Of a DNA stretch of 58,007 nucleotides, positions 7,998-17,000 are shown piece after piece. The DNA is from Butyrivibrio sp. (lineage in GTDB: Bacteria > Bacillota > Clostridia > Lachnospirales > Lachnospiraceae): positions 1 through 58,007 of the forward strand of contig JAGAAO010000098.1 of the NCBI GenBank assembly GCA_017615275.1. Reading direction: 5' to 3'. Position 1 is the first letter of the stretch. Each line of letters opens with the position of its first letter. Both the position numbers and the translations under genes were made by a program. The notes below the pieces were generated by a model, which was given only the letters and a program-made list of their open reading frames with translations, was not told where the DNA came from and did not search any database.

Positions 7998-8031
7998 ATC
8001 GCTTTCCTTTGATGAGGAAGGCGATTTTTTT
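7998..8031 (+). terminator. Intrinsic terminator
   Basis: A stem formed by atcgctttcc and ggaaggcgat with a short loop is followed by a run of seven T. It would end transcripts from the small genes upstream. Confidence 0.75.
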
Positions 8032-8040
8032 GTGTAGAGC

Positions 8041-8112
8041 AGTTAGCGAGGTTTTTTCGAGCTTACTGCGAACCATACAGATTCACTTGGCGAGGTTTTG
8101 ACGAGCCTAGTG
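8041..8112. repeat. Two copies of a G-A-mismatch hairpin repeat
   Basis: Copies at 8041-8067 and 8084-8112 share the core gcgaggttttNNcgagc between complementary outer arms (agttagc/gcttact and cacttggc/gcctagtg). In both, a T-T mismatch and tandem G-A/A-G mismatches fall at the same places. The arms differ in sequence but remain paired, as in the third copy on the minus strand at 27005-27033. Paired changes suggest selection for a structure. Confidence 0.6.
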
Positions 8113-8120
8113 AAGTTGTA

Positions 8121-8245
8121 GTTTTGCTAGGAAATTCCTAGCAAAACAAAACGCTCCGCTATGGATGCGACTGGTGCGCAGATGAAATATGCAAGCTGGA
8201 AGCTTGCACGCACCAGCGCGCAAAGAGTTGCAAAGCAACTCTTTG
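8121..8245. repeat. Cluster of perfect palindromes
   Basis: Three hairpins in a row: 8121-8147 (gttttgctaggaa against its complement, 13 bp), 8171-8216 (ctggtgcg/cgcaccag enclosing gcaagct/agcttgc) and 8221-8245 (caaagagttg/caactctttg, 10 bp). The first is followed by acaaaacgctccgcta, closely matching the sequence after the palindrome at 55677-55712. This looks like a REP/BIME-type intergenic repeat. Confidence 0.65.
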
Positions 8246-8293
8246 TTTGGAAGAGCACTTAATGAGGTATCACCGTAAGAGAAAGGAGTCAAA

Positions 8294-8551
8294 ATGATAC
8301 AAAATATTCCGGCAATCGATTTGATTGTTACAGGGCAGAGAATTAAGCAGCTTAGAGTGAAAGCAGGTATTTCTGTAAGAAATCTACAGGAGGTGTTCGG
8401 GTTTTCTACTCCACAGGCGATTTACAAGTGGCAGAACGGAACTGCCATGCCGACATTAGATAATTTGGTCGTATTAGCAGCTGTTTTAGGAGTTGCTTTG
8501 GATGACATTATAGTTACTGATGGTGAATGGCTTTATGCGGTAAGCGCATAA
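8294..8551 (+). CDS. Small Cro/XRE-type HTH regulator
   Basis: 85 residues, nearly all HTH. Residues ~13-70 form the five-helix fold: GQRIKQLRVKAGISVRNLQEVFG, then recognition helix TPQAIYKWQNGTAMPTLDNL, then LAAVLGVALDDIIV. AAAGGAG at 8283-8289 supports the ATG. A tRNA array begins 40 bp downstream, and a second tiny HTH gene lies inside that array. It probably binds DNA as a dimer; its targets are unknown, and a role in controlling the tRNA region is only suggested by position. Confidence 0.85.
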   Translation: MIQNIPAIDLIVTGQRIKQLRVKAGISVRNLQEVFGFSTPQAIYKWQNGTAMPTLDNLVVLAAVLGVALDDIIVTDGEWLYAVSA

Positions 8552-8590
8552 ATTGAATATAGATAGGCAGGTGTGAAAGCATCTGTACTT

Positions 8591-8631
8591 GATCCCTTAG
8601 TCTAATGGATACGTGGCATCAGGCGGGGATC
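8591..8631 (+). other. Truncated tRNA-like element lacking anticodon and T arms
   Basis: The 41-nt stretch begins gatccct and ends ggggatc, which pair over 7 bp like an acceptor stem with one G-T pair. Next to the 5' arm is tagtctaatggata, a typical tRNA D-arm. There is room for neither an anticodon arm nor a TTCRA loop. It most likely arose by internal deletion of a tRNA gene at the head of the array. Confidence 0.5.
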
Positions 8632-8636
8632 ACTAT

Positions 8637-8710
8637 AGCTTCTTAGTCTAATTGGTAAGGACGCCAGCCTTTCAAGCTGGAGATGTCGGGTTCAAGCCCC
8701 GCAGGAGCTA
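8637..8710 (+). tRNA. tRNA-Glu (anticodon TTC)
   Basis: The acceptor stem agcttct/aggagct, D-arm gtctaattggtaaggac and anticodon stem ccagc/gctgg enclosing ctTTCaa are all present, and ttcaagc forms the T-loop. The base pair at the top of the T stem is mismatched. CCA is not encoded. Confidence 0.85.
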
Positions 8711-8714
8711 CTAT

Positions 8715-8798
8715 GGGTAGGTATGCCTAGCAGCGAGGGCAAGAGTCTGTAAAACTCCCACATTAGAAACACCGCAGGTGCAATTCCTGCTCTACCCA
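8715..8798 (+). tRNA. tRNA-Tyr (anticodon GTA), degenerate T-loop
   Basis: A class II tRNA with acceptor gggtagg/tctaccc, anticodon stem gagt/actc enclosing ctGTAaa, and a long variable arm. The T-loop reads tgcaatt instead of the usual TTCRANN, so it may be impaired. A second tRNA-Tyr follows at 8896. No CCA is encoded. Confidence 0.75.
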
Positions 8799-8803
8799 CT
8801 TAT

Positions 8804-8891
8804 GTTTGCGTGACCGAGATGGCTTATGGTACCGTCCTGCTAAGACGGAGCACGGTTTTTCGTGCCGAAGGTTCGAATCCTTCCGCAAACG
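8804..8891 (+). tRNA. tRNA-Ser (anticodon GCT)
   Basis: Acceptor gtttgcg/cgcaaac (7 bp), anticodon stem ccgtc/gacgg enclosing ctGCTaa, a long variable arm hairpin (gcacggtttttcgtgc) and T-arm gaagg-ttcgaat-ccttc are all present. The discriminator is G, as expected for serine, and no CCA is encoded. Confidence 0.9.
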
Positions 8892-8895
8892 CTCC

Positions 8896-8979
8896 GGGTA
8901 GGTATGCCTAGTGGCGAAGGCAGGGGTCTGTAAAACCCTGACAACAGAAACATCGTGAGTTCGAGTCTCACCCTGCCCA
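8896..8979 (+). tRNA. tRNA-Tyr (anticodon GTA), second copy
   Basis: Acceptor gggtagg/cctgccc, anticodon stem gggt/accc enclosing ctGTAaa, long variable arm and canonical T-arm gtgag-ttcgagt-ctcac. The 5' half is nearly identical to the tRNA-Tyr at 8715, but the 3' half differs. This suggests duplication followed by divergence. No CCA is encoded. Confidence 0.88.
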
Positions 8980-8985
8980 CTTAGT

Positions 8986-9032
8986 CAAACACTGATACAA
9001 TCGGTGTTTGCAGGGGTGTCATCCGATGACAC
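8986..9032. other. Two hairpins after the first tRNA group
   Basis: 8986-9010 pairs caaacac with gtgtttg, and 9016-9032 pairs gtgtcat with atgacac around ccg. No T-run follows directly. They may help process or end the tRNA transcript. I see no other feature between 9033 and 9125. Confidence 0.45.
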
Positions 9033-9125
9033 TATACAAAAAAGACCTTCAGGGTGATAATACAATTACAACAAAGATATGGAGCTGCGAGTTAGCAGCA
9101 GAAAGTTAAGAGGAAGATTTTTAGA

Positions 9126-9254
9126 ATGTACTACGTAACTATCAACAAGCGATTTAATAATAAACAGTTTAAGCAGTTCTGCAATAATCAGAAATGTTTT
9201 GTTTGCTATGCAAATTGCAAGTTGGTGGAAAGTGGTCCCGGATTTATGAGATGA
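9126..9254 (+). CDS. Possible small cysteine-rich protein inside the tRNA array
   Basis: A 42-residue frame, MYYVTINKRFNNKQFKQ followed by four cysteines (FCNNQKCFVCYANC) that could bind zinc. AAGAGGA lies about 15 bp upstream, rather far for a ribosome binding site. It ends before a terminator at 9304 and lies between the two tRNA groups. It is not recognised; expression is uncertain. Confidence 0.4.
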   Translation: MYYVTINKRFNNKQFKQFCNNQKCFVCYANCKLVESGPGFMR

Positions 9255-9303
9255 CGGATAATTCGGAGCATTAAAAATAAAATAGATCTATGAGATCTGT
9301 ATG

Positions 9304-9334
9304 CCACTTAGCTTGCAAGGTTAAGTGGTTTTTT
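9304..9334 (+). terminator. Intrinsic terminator
   Basis: The stem ccactta/taagtgg with an inner loop is followed by six T. It separates the first tRNA group and the small cysteine-rich frame from the second HTH gene. Confidence 0.75.
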
Positions 9335-9358
9335 AATGCGAAAAAGGAGATTAGAAAA

Positions 9359-9580
9359 ATGGATTATCCAATAATAGATATTGAAGGAACAGGAATACAC
9401 ATTAGAGATTTGATAAGAGAAAGTGGTCATACAGTTACAGAAGTTTCAGAATACCTTGGGACAAGCACTTCTCTTGTGTACAGGTACTTAAGAGGAGAGG
9501 TTCTTCCAAGTATTGATAGGATTGTAGCGCTTTCTGTGTATCTTGAAGTTCCAATAGATGAAATAATTGCAGTCGAGTGA
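9359..9580 (+). CDS. Small Cro/XRE-type HTH regulator, second copy
   Basis: 73 residues, almost entirely HTH: GIHIRDLIRESGHTVTEVSE, then YLGTSTSLVYRYLRGEVLPS, then IVALSVYLEVPIDEII. A longer in-frame start at 9290 is rejected because its codons overlap the terminator at 9304 while AAAGGAGA at 9343-9350 precedes ATG 9359. It is a distant paralogue of the 85-residue regulator at 8294, with the same spacing of IxxLRxxxG, recognition helix and LPS/MPTLD. tRNA-Phe begins 12 bp after its stop, so gene and tRNAs could share a transcript. Confidence 0.8.
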   Translation: MDYPIIDIEGTGIHIRDLIRESGHTVTEVSEYLGTSTSLVYRYLRGEVLPSIDRIVALSVYLEVPIDEIIAVE

Positions 9581-9591
9581 GACTGCACCAT

Positions 9592-9664
9592 GGATTCGTA
9601 GCTCAAATGGTAGAGCGGGAGATTGAAGATCTCCGCGTAGGCGGTTCGATACCGTCCGAATCCA
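9592..9664 (+). tRNA. tRNA-Phe (anticodon GAA)
   Basis: Acceptor ggattcg/cgaatcc, D-arm gctcaaatggtagagc, anticodon stem ggaga/tctcc enclosing ttGAAga, and T-arm with ttcgata. All stems are complete. No CCA is encoded. It starts 12 bp after the HTH gene. Confidence 0.9.
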
Positions 9665-9667
9665 TTA

Positions 9668-9741
9668 TGCTTCCTTGGCAGAACGGATATGCACCGGCCT
9701 TTTAAGCCGAGAGATGCGGGTTCAACCCCCGTGGGGAGCAC
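9668..9741 (+). tRNA. tRNA-Lys (anticodon TTT)
   Basis: Acceptor tgcttcc/gggagca, anticodon stem cggc/gccg enclosing ctTTTaa, T-arm gcggg-ttcaacc-cccgt. The outer pair of the anticodon stem is mismatched. Spacing to the tRNA-Phe is only 3 nt. No CCA is encoded. Confidence 0.85.
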
Positions 9742-9744
9742 TAA

Positions 9745-9817
9745 GCTGTTATAGCTCAACAGGCAGAGCACTCGCCTCTTAAGCGATAGGTTCAGGGTTC
9801 GATTCCCTGTGGCAGCA
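9745..9817 (+). tRNA. tRNA-Lys (anticodon CTT)
   Basis: Acceptor gctgtta/tggcagc, D-arm gctcaacaggcagagc, anticodon stem tcgc/gcga enclosing ctCTTaa, T-arm caggg-ttcgatt-ccctg. Spacing to the preceding tRNA is 3 nt. No CCA is encoded. Confidence 0.87.
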
Positions 9818-9859
9818 CTAATGCGGTACAACTTACTAAAGCTTTGTTACCGTATCTAT

Positions 9860-9932
<73 letters not shown>

Positions 9933-10052
9933 CTATTTAGGAAACTAATACGGGATATAGATTTCATACTGCGTTATAATGGATTCGTGAAAATATAAAT
10001 TGTAGGAGGTTGTTCAAACTTCTTAAAGTAGATTAAATAAGGAGCATAAGGT

Positions 10053-10472
10053 ATGAACATAGAGTATGTTGAAGCTACGCCGGATATTCAGACTTATTAT
10101 GAATTAAGAGATTCTGTTGGTTGGAACAATTTTTGTATAGAACAGACAGAATTAGCTTTGAGGGATAGAAAACTTTTCGTTTTGGCGAAAGATTGTGATA
10201 AGTACGTAGCTATGGGAAGTGTTGTCGGTGATGGCATGTATTACACAATTGTTGATGTGGTTGTAAGACCTGAATATCAAGGAAAAAAGATTGGAGCGAC
10301 TATAGTAAATAAGCTTGTTGAGCTTATTATAAAGAATATTCCCGAAGGCGGCAGAACGAGCATTCAGCTGATTGCTGCACCCGGAAAAGAGGAGTTTTAT
10401 GTAAAACAAGGATTTGATATTCTTCCAACTAAAGACTCAGGGGCAGCGCTGAGAAAAATTATTTATACATGA
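10053..10472 (+). CDS. GNAT family N-acetyltransferase
   Basis: 139 residues. The central strand and acetyl-CoA loop are TIVDVVVRPEYQGKKIGATI (motif A), followed by a C-terminal FYVKQGFDILP, the conserved Tyr/Phe-x-x-x-G-F end of GNAT enzymes. TAAGGAG at 10038-10044 supports the ATG. The acceptor is unknown. It is transcribed toward a hairpin terminator shared with the convergent TIR gene. Confidence 0.85.
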   Translation: MNIEYVEATPDIQTYYELRDSVGWNNFCIEQTELALRDRKLFVLAKDCDKYVAMGSVVGDGMYYTIVDVVVRPEYQGKKIGATIVNKLVELIIKNIPEGGRTSIQLIAAPGKEEFYVKQGFDILPTKDSGAALRKIIYT

Positions 10473-10521
10473 AGAAACAAAGAGGTAGATACCATTACAG
10501 TAAATTAAAGAGGGAGTCAAA

Positions 10522-10584
10522 ATGCAGACAGGTGTAAAAATGATTCATATTGGTGATAAGACCCTTTATGAAGGAACGATGTAA
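10522..10584 (+). CDS. Possible 20-residue micropeptide
   Basis: A 20-codon frame (MQTGVKMIHIGDKTLYEGTM) starts 5 bp after AGAGGGAGT and ends just before the terminator hairpin. The good ribosome binding site and the position downstream of the acetyltransferase make translation plausible, but nothing is known of such a peptide. Confidence 0.35.
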   Translation: MQTGVKMIHIGDKTLYEGTM

Positions 10585-10590
10585 AAACAT

Positions 10591-10629
10591 ACAGAAGCTT
10601 CGCAGATGTATATCTGAGAAGCTTCTGTT
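10591..10629. terminator. Convergent terminator hairpin
   Basis: The 11-bp arms acagaagcttc and gaagcttctgt enclose a second small stem (agat/atct). It lies between the + strand acetyltransferase/micropeptide and the − strand TIR gene. The T-rich flank is weak on both sides, so efficiency is uncertain. Confidence 0.6.
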
Positions 10630-10641
10630 AATTTATCCAAC

Positions 10642-13600
10642 TTATCCTATTCCGTAAGTGTCTTTTTGTTCTTGGGGCATCTCGTGGTTTCCGAGAATTT
10701 CTTTTGCTTTTCTTATGAGATCATCAAGCGTATAGTGTTTGAAGTAGCCGAGATACTTTTTGCCTTCATCATTTTTGGATAAAGCAATAAATGTATCTGT
10801 AGGAGCATGATATCCCAATGAATTTGTAACGTATCCGAGTTCTGTAAATGTTCCCATGTCAAATATATTGGTCACATTTGATTGTCTTAAGTATATGCAT
10901 GAATGTTCATCGTCAAAGGTGAGCTCTGAATTATTGATATCCGTTGCAGATGAGCTGGTTTCGTATTCATCCTTGTACAGAAGAGTTCCCGTTGCGGGAT
11001 CATATCTGCATATATTGCCATCCGAGTAGGGGATGATCAGGAGTTCCTTTCCTGTTGAAGGCTCTTTATAAAATGCAATGCAGTTTGTTTCAACATCAAA
11101 GAGAGGGATGGTTGATATAACAGTTCCTTTGGAGTCTTTGATGACTACATTTTTTTGATCTGAGGTAGCAATCATATTTCCGTCGGCGTTCATTGTCGCA
11201 TATACTGTATCTTCACAAGCTTCATCGCATTCTATCGGAATCAGATCGTTATTTGCAAGATTTATGATGAAATCTGTTGTAGAATCCATTCCTTTGTCAC
11301 CGGAAACGAATACATATCCCTGTTCGGCAAAATAGAAGGGGGTGCCTGCAATATACTTATAATCAGAGGAGATTAGATATTTTTGTTCTTTATCCTCTGC
11401 GAAATCATATGTTATAACAAAAGTTTTATCAGAATCTTTTCTCAGGTATACAAGTTTACCGTCTGCATATGCGAGGTCATTTGTAGTCGCAGAGTTATAC
11501 ATAGAGGATTTCTCATTATATTGTTTTTGTTTAACTTCACCGGTAGTGTAGTTTACTTCAAAAACTATAAATCCATCAAGGTCATAGTCGCTGTAAGCTA
11601 TAAGAATGTTGTCACGATATAACCCCAGAATACAACAATGGAAAGATTTTACATTTTCCAGTTCAACGCGGGTTCGCGATGCTTTTTCTGTGGGATCATA
11701 GATATTAAGATATGATCCGTTTTCTGAATCGTTTAATAAGACGGCAACGTTATCATCCATGTAGAAGTTTGATATACTTTCCTCTACAGGTGCATCTTTA
11801 AAAGCTGCCCATTCTTTGTCGTATATGTTTACTCCGTAATAGATAACCTGATTATTGTTTCTTTTGTTTACATATGCACCGCCTCCGGTATTAACATGTT
11901 CAATGTCATCGGTAAAATAATGCATTATGTTGACAGTATCTTTTGGAAGTTCGGTTTCGGAAGAGGATGCTATTCCGCCGTCTCTTGTTATAAATGTAAT
12001 TGCGTCGTTATCAGGATTTAAAGTGTGTTTAACTACAGGAGAATCAAATTTATAATGATGCAGTAATTCTCCGCTTGACGCATCTAATACTTCAGCGACA
12101 TCACCGGTATAATATGTTAATCGGTTATTGCTTTCTGTATAAATAAAGTTATCGCCGTAACTTATGGAGTCATGATGAAAATCATAAGTCCATTTCTCGG
12201 AATAATCTTCGGGTGATAAGCAAATAATATTATAAGTCTCCGGCTTGATGACAGACATGTTTAAAAGTGAATAGCTTGCGGCATCAAGGTCACCGGAGGA
12301 ATAGGCAACAAATAAACTGTTGTCCTTGGAAAAACGCAATGTTTCTACGTTTAGATCTTCTTTTGGAATTAGTGTTGTTTCTCCTGAAGTAATGTCATAA
12401 ATGCCGAGCTGGTCTTTTACAGTGCTGAGGAGATGGTAAGTAAAAGCAATCTTTGTATCGTCAGGTGATATGATAAACTTGTTGGGCCATGTTCCTATCG
12501 CGTCCTTAGCTTCTTGTGAAAGCGCGAATGTGTTTGCTACTGAGCCGTCTTTTGAAGAAATCAAAATAAAGTTACGATTATCTGTAGAAAAAACAAGTAT
12601 ATCGTTATTACTTGTGAGGCAAATATCTTTTTTAATGAAGTAAGAATCAGGAGCAGTGGATTCCCAGTTTACATTTCCGCTTTTTGGATTGACGGATATT
12701 ACAGAATTAGAGCTTGCTATGATAAGATTTCCATCATCGAGTATTTTGATAGCTGAAGTGGTAAAACTACTATCTTTAGGCGAATAGGAATAAAGCTCTT
12801 TGTGCGATTCGGTATCCCAAACTTTTACATTGTTAGTGTAATCTATTGCAGCGAACAGATTGTTTTTGACGGAAACATCCATGCCTTCTATTCTGTTTGG
12901 AAGTTCATAAGTCCATACTGCCTCTATGTTTGAAGATGATAACGGAACATATGCCATAGTTGCTCTGGTGACCGCGCGAAGAGCTTCTACGGTTACAGGT
13001 CTGTCAGGATTTTCTTCGTCGGGAAGTGCAGCAAGAGCCAGGTGCAAAGCGTCGATACGCTGTTCGTTATCAAGGAGCTTCTCGGATTCGTTTGAAAGGT
13101 ATTTAGACTGACTTATAAGAGAAGCGCGGTAACTTTCGCTTATTTTCTGATTACTGCGAAGCATATAGGCGCCAAATCCAAGTGAAAGCGCAAGTATACC
13201 TGCAAATATCGCGGTAAGGCGTTTCATCTTGTACTGGCGCTGTCTATTAATAAGCTCGCTGTATGAGCAGCCGATAAGAGCTGCTGCGAGCCTTGGAAGT
13301 TCTATGTTGATAGCGTCTCTTCTTGGAAGTCTGAAGTCACATGAAAGAGGCTCAACCGGTTCAAGAACTGTTTCGGTTTCGCCTGCTTCATTTACGCGTG
13401 TTATTTCTTTATTTTTTAATCTTTCGGGAACAACGTCAGCCGGTTCACCGTCGGCAAGGACTGTAAGAACCTGATCTTGTGAATGATTCTGTAAGAAGAG
13501 GTTTATCTCTCTTTCCACCCACATGGATTTATGCGTGTTTGTTGAGCAGATGACTATGAGATAGTCTGCGTTTTTGAGCGCGTCAGCGATAGTTCCGCTG

Positions 13601-13785
13601 AGGTCGCTTGTAAGAGGAAGTTCGTCTGTATCTCTGAAAATCCTCTCGATCTTTTTCATTCCTGTTTTCTTGCGCAGCTTGTAGGGAATGTGAAAATGCT
13701 CCAGTTTCCTTTCTACGGTGGCAGCGACTTTATTGTCCAGATCTGCATGTTTATATGAAATAAATGCATTGTAATGAAGGCTCAT
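10642..13785 (-). CDS. TIR domain - membrane segment - beta-propeller protein
   Basis: 1047 residues from ATG 13785 (GGAGAG just upstream; a TTG four codons earlier is ignored). Residues 1-145 form a TIR domain: YNAFISYKHAD at the start, RDTDELPLTSDL as the BB-loop region, and MWVEREI with a Glu near 91-93, the position of the NADase glutamate in many bacterial TIRs. One hydrophobic segment (~190-209) follows, then a short helical linker. About 750 residues of repeated beta strands come next (NVKVWDTESHKELYSYS, SVNPKSGNVNWES, ICRYDPATGTLLYKDEY), typical of WD40/PQQ-like propellers. TIR would be cytosolic and the propeller on the other side of the membrane or folded back. TIR enzymes can cleave NAD or make signal nucleotides; sensor or defence roles are inference. 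Confidence 0.8.
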   Translation of the reverse strand: MSLHYNAFISYKHADLDNKVAATVERKLEHFHIPYKLRKKTGMKKIERIFRDTDELPLTSDLSGTIADALKNADYLIVICSTNTHKSMWVEREINLFLQNHSQDQVLTVLADGEPADVVPERLKNKEITRVNEAGETETVLEPVEPLSCDFRLPRRDAINIELPRLAAALIGCSYSELINRQRQYKMKRLTAIFAGILALSLGFGAYMLRSNQKISESYRASLISQSKYLSNESEKLLDNEQRIDALHLALAALPDEENPDRPVTVEALRAVTRATMAYVPLSSSNIEAVWTYELPNRIEGMDVSVKNNLFAAIDYTNNVKVWDTESHKELYSYSPKDSSFTTSAIKILDDGNLIIASSNSVISVNPKSGNVNWESTAPDSYFIKKDICLTSNNDILVFSTDNRNFILISSKDGSVANTFALSQEAKDAIGTWPNKFIISPDDTKIAFTYHLLSTVKDQLGIYDITSGETTLIPKEDLNVETLRFSKDNSLFVAYSSGDLDAASYSLLNMSVIKPETYNIICLSPEDYSEKWTYDFHHDSISYGDNFIYTESNNRLTYYTGDVAEVLDASSGELLHHYKFDSPVVKHTLNPDNDAITFITRDGGIASSSETELPKDTVNIMHYFTDDIEHVNTGGGAYVNKRNNNQVIYYGVNIYDKEWAAFKDAPVEESISNFYMDDNVAVLLNDSENGSYLNIYDPTEKASRTRVELENVKSFHCCILGLYRDNILIAYSDYDLDGFIVFEVNYTTGEVKQKQYNEKSSMYNSATTNDLAYADGKLVYLRKDSDKTFVITYDFAEDKEQKYLISSDYKYIAGTPFYFAEQGYVFVSGDKGMDSTTDFIINLANNDLIPIECDEACEDTVYATMNADGNMIATSDQKNVVIKDSKGTVISTIPLFDVETNCIAFYKEPSTGKELLIIPYSDGNICRYDPATGTLLYKDEYETSSSATDINNSELTFDDEHSCIYLRQSNVTNIFDMGTFTELGYVTNSLGYHAPTDTFIALSKNDEGKKYLGYFKHYTLDDLIRKAKEILGNHEMPQEQKDTYGIG

Positions 13786-13986
13786 GTTTCTCTCCAAAAT
13801 TCTTTGAATATTAATAACAATTTAACGGATATAGGATAATATATGTGACGAAAAAATACAAGAGAAATGAAATATGAAGAATTATGAAAGTGAATAAAAA
13901 TAAAATATTTACTAATAATTATTCAGAAAATATATTGTTATTGTCGTAAAAATGATGTAAACTCATCGAGTTGAGCTTTATTCTAA

Positions 13987-14014
13987 GGAAATACTGATAA
14001 AATCAGCGTTTTCC
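13987..14014. repeat. Hairpin repeat ggaaa..ctgat..atcag..tttcc
   Basis: The arms ggaaa/tttcc and ctgat/atcag pair around an aaa loop with a small internal loop. A near-identical design with a ggg loop occurs at 55559-55587. Here it lies about 60 bp upstream of the large surface-protein gene, in the divergent promoter region. Confidence 0.5.
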
Positions 14015-14077
14015 AAATCATTAGGTTTGTGCTGAAAAAGCATAAATACGTCTTTAAATTTCTTTGGAGGAATGAAC

Positions 14078-17000
14078 ATGAAGAACACCATTGTTAAGGC
14101 TATCAAGAAAAGAGTTCTTCCGTTTCTGATGGTGGCAATTCTGCTGTTAGCGAATTGCGTTTCTATTACAGTCTATGCCGATGAGCCGGTCGGTATCGAT
14201 AATCAAGGTAGTTCCAATGATAATAATGAGGAAGGTGTACCTACAGAAGAGAAGCCGGTTGTACCAACACCTGCGCCTGATGATTTAAAGAAGAATGCTG
14301 GGCAGGACGAGGATACTACAGATTCCACAGAAGAAAACAATAAAAAAGAAGTGGCAACACCCGCTTCTGGTAATGACGAGAACAATGATCTCGAATCCGA
14401 GCCTGATCCTGAACCCGAACCCGAACCCGCAGATGAGACCGCACCTCAAATCTCTGATATAGAGATAAAAACTGAAGACGCAGTTTCATATGAAGGTAGC
14501 CTGGGCGATGTTGCCGCTTCTCAGGATAGCGACTGCTTTGCAGTTACAGCCAAAGTAGTAGATGACGGAACAGGCGTGAAGGAAGTTCTTGCGGTTGAAG
14601 AAAACGGAACAGAGCATGAGATGACTGCAGAAGATGATGATACATATTCTTGGTTCCCCGATGCGCACGGAAATTATAAGATCAGCAAGATCATTGCGAA
14701 AGATAATGCAGATAACAGTGCGGAAAGTGATGTTACGGATGCACCGATATTTTGTTATTACTCGGATGAAGAAATAACTGATGTGATCAGCGTATCAACT
14801 ACATCTTCTGAATGGTATTCCAACGCAACTCACCCTGATTCTCACATGAAGATAAATATAAGCGGAAAGACCGTCAGAGAGATAAAGGAAATAACTGTTG
14901 CTAAGGCTTCTGATAATGATGATGCAGCGGAGGATTCACTAATTGAAACTATCACTGTATCAAATGAATACAAAGACGGAAAGTACAACTTTTCTGCCGG
15001 CATCGAACTTCCTGATGAAGAAGGTGTAACAGAATACCAAGTAGCCGGCGTTTACTGCGGTGATGAAGATTCCAAAGATATTACAAAAAAGACTGTTAAG
15101 ATAGATAACACGGCACCTTCTGCAAATGTAATTGTTGATGGTGAAGAAGAAAGTAATCCGCTTTTTAAATTTTTCCGTTGGATAAATCCGCTTAAGTGGT
15201 TTACTGCAAATAAAGATATTACAGTACTTATCAAGGTTCCCAAAAAGTGTGACGGTGAATCAGAGGACAAAGAAGTAAGTGGATTTAATAAGATCACATA
15301 CAGGATCAATGATGAGCGCGAGATCACAAAGAGCATCAGTCAGGCAGATAAATCCAGAAGCGATGACGAGTACTATGTTTTTGTTGATACTGTCCGTTCT
15401 GTGAGCGAAGACGGAGAAGATAAATACGATGTGAAGGTTCTTAGTCTTGTGGATGCGGCAGGAAACGCAAATGCCAAGGAAGGAATCGGAAACGGCTCTT
15501 TTGTAGTAGATAAAGCTGCGCCCAAGATTTCCTACAGTGTGGATGAGGCGGTAGCTAAAGACGAAGAAAGACTGTTCTACAAAGGCTCTGCGAGCGGAAC
15601 GGTTACTATATCGGATATCAACCTGGACGATGAACTCACCAAGTTTGAAGATTCGACTGGAAAAGAATACACATATGTAGTTCCTAAATTCGTCGGATCG
15701 GAAGATAAGAGCAGCATATATAATTTCAAGCTTGAAAACGACGGAACATATAAGATTAAGACCTATGCTGAAGATAAGCTTGGACAGTGGAGCGAGCTGT
15801 CAACGAAGCAGATGATCGTTGATACAAAAGCACCTGAGATTTCCATAGAATATGGCAAAGGAGCTATCTCCGCCGAAGGAAACACTTACTATGCTTCCAA
15901 TGTGCAGGTTACTGTAACCGTTAAGGATAAGTGGATTGATAAGCAAAAATCTTTTGTGTATATCAAGCAGCTTGATCAAAACGGAAGCGAAGTCAGCAAG
16001 ACACCTCTTGGAGATTGGACAGGAGACCTTGGTGATAATGAGCATGTGATAACCTTCACAACAGATGCAGACGGAACATACCAGATATCCGCTGAAGCAT
16101 ATGATATGTCAGGCAATCATGATACTAAAGAAGGAACAAAGTTTATAGTAGATACAACAGTTCCTGAAGTGACTCTTGAATTTGATGAAAACGATCCTGC
16201 AAATGAAAAGTACTACAATAAAGAGAGAACAGCCACTCTTACGGTTAAAGACTTCACGTTCTATAATGAAGGCGCTAAAGTGGATTTGGATCAGGAGTTT
16301 GGTGGCGCATCTGTAGGCGAGTGGACAAACTCGGCTGTAAATACATATACACGTAAGATCAAGTTTGCTGAGGACGGAAAATACAGTCTGAAATTTAACT
16401 GTGTTGACAGAGCAGGTAATAAGTCAAAAGAATTGTCCGAAAAAGAATTTGTTATCGACCGTACGGCTCCTGAGATTAAAGTCACATACAACACCGGAGC
16501 TGCTGTAAATGATAAGTTCTATAAAGAGACGCGAGTTGCAAATGTAAATATAAAAGAAATGTCTTTTGACGGAAAACTTGTTGAACTTGAGACGCAGCAG
16601 GTCAAGGATCCCGGTGTGATGCCCGGATTAACAGGATTTTCTTCTTACGGGGACAGCAATGTTGCTCAGATTTCTTTCAGCCAAGACGGAACATACGGAT
16701 ACAAGATCAAGTGCTCCGATCTTGCGGGAAATACGGCTACAGAGTATGTATCAGAGATATTTACTATAGATAAGACTGCTCCTAAGGTTGTTTTTTCGGG
16801 AGTTGAGAACTTCTCTGCAAACAACGCAGAAGTTGCGCCCAGAGTTGTTTATGAAGATAAGTACATTGATATAGATGCATCTTCTGTGGTCCTCAGGGGA
16901 TATAATAACGGAGTTGTTCAGGTGGGAAGCAGTATTACACCTATTGAGAACGGCTTCTCTGTGGCATACAGCGATTTTGCACATGACAAGAGCATGGACG

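Noticed and set aside
8041-8245. CRISPR array
   Set aside because: The hairpins differ in sequence and length, there are no equal direct repeats with unique spacers, and no cas genes are in the window.
9427-9831. 134-codon minus-strand frame across the second tRNA group
   Set aside because: It covers three tRNA genes and encodes ATGNRTLNLSLKRR-like sequence, a well-known artefact of translating tRNA clusters.
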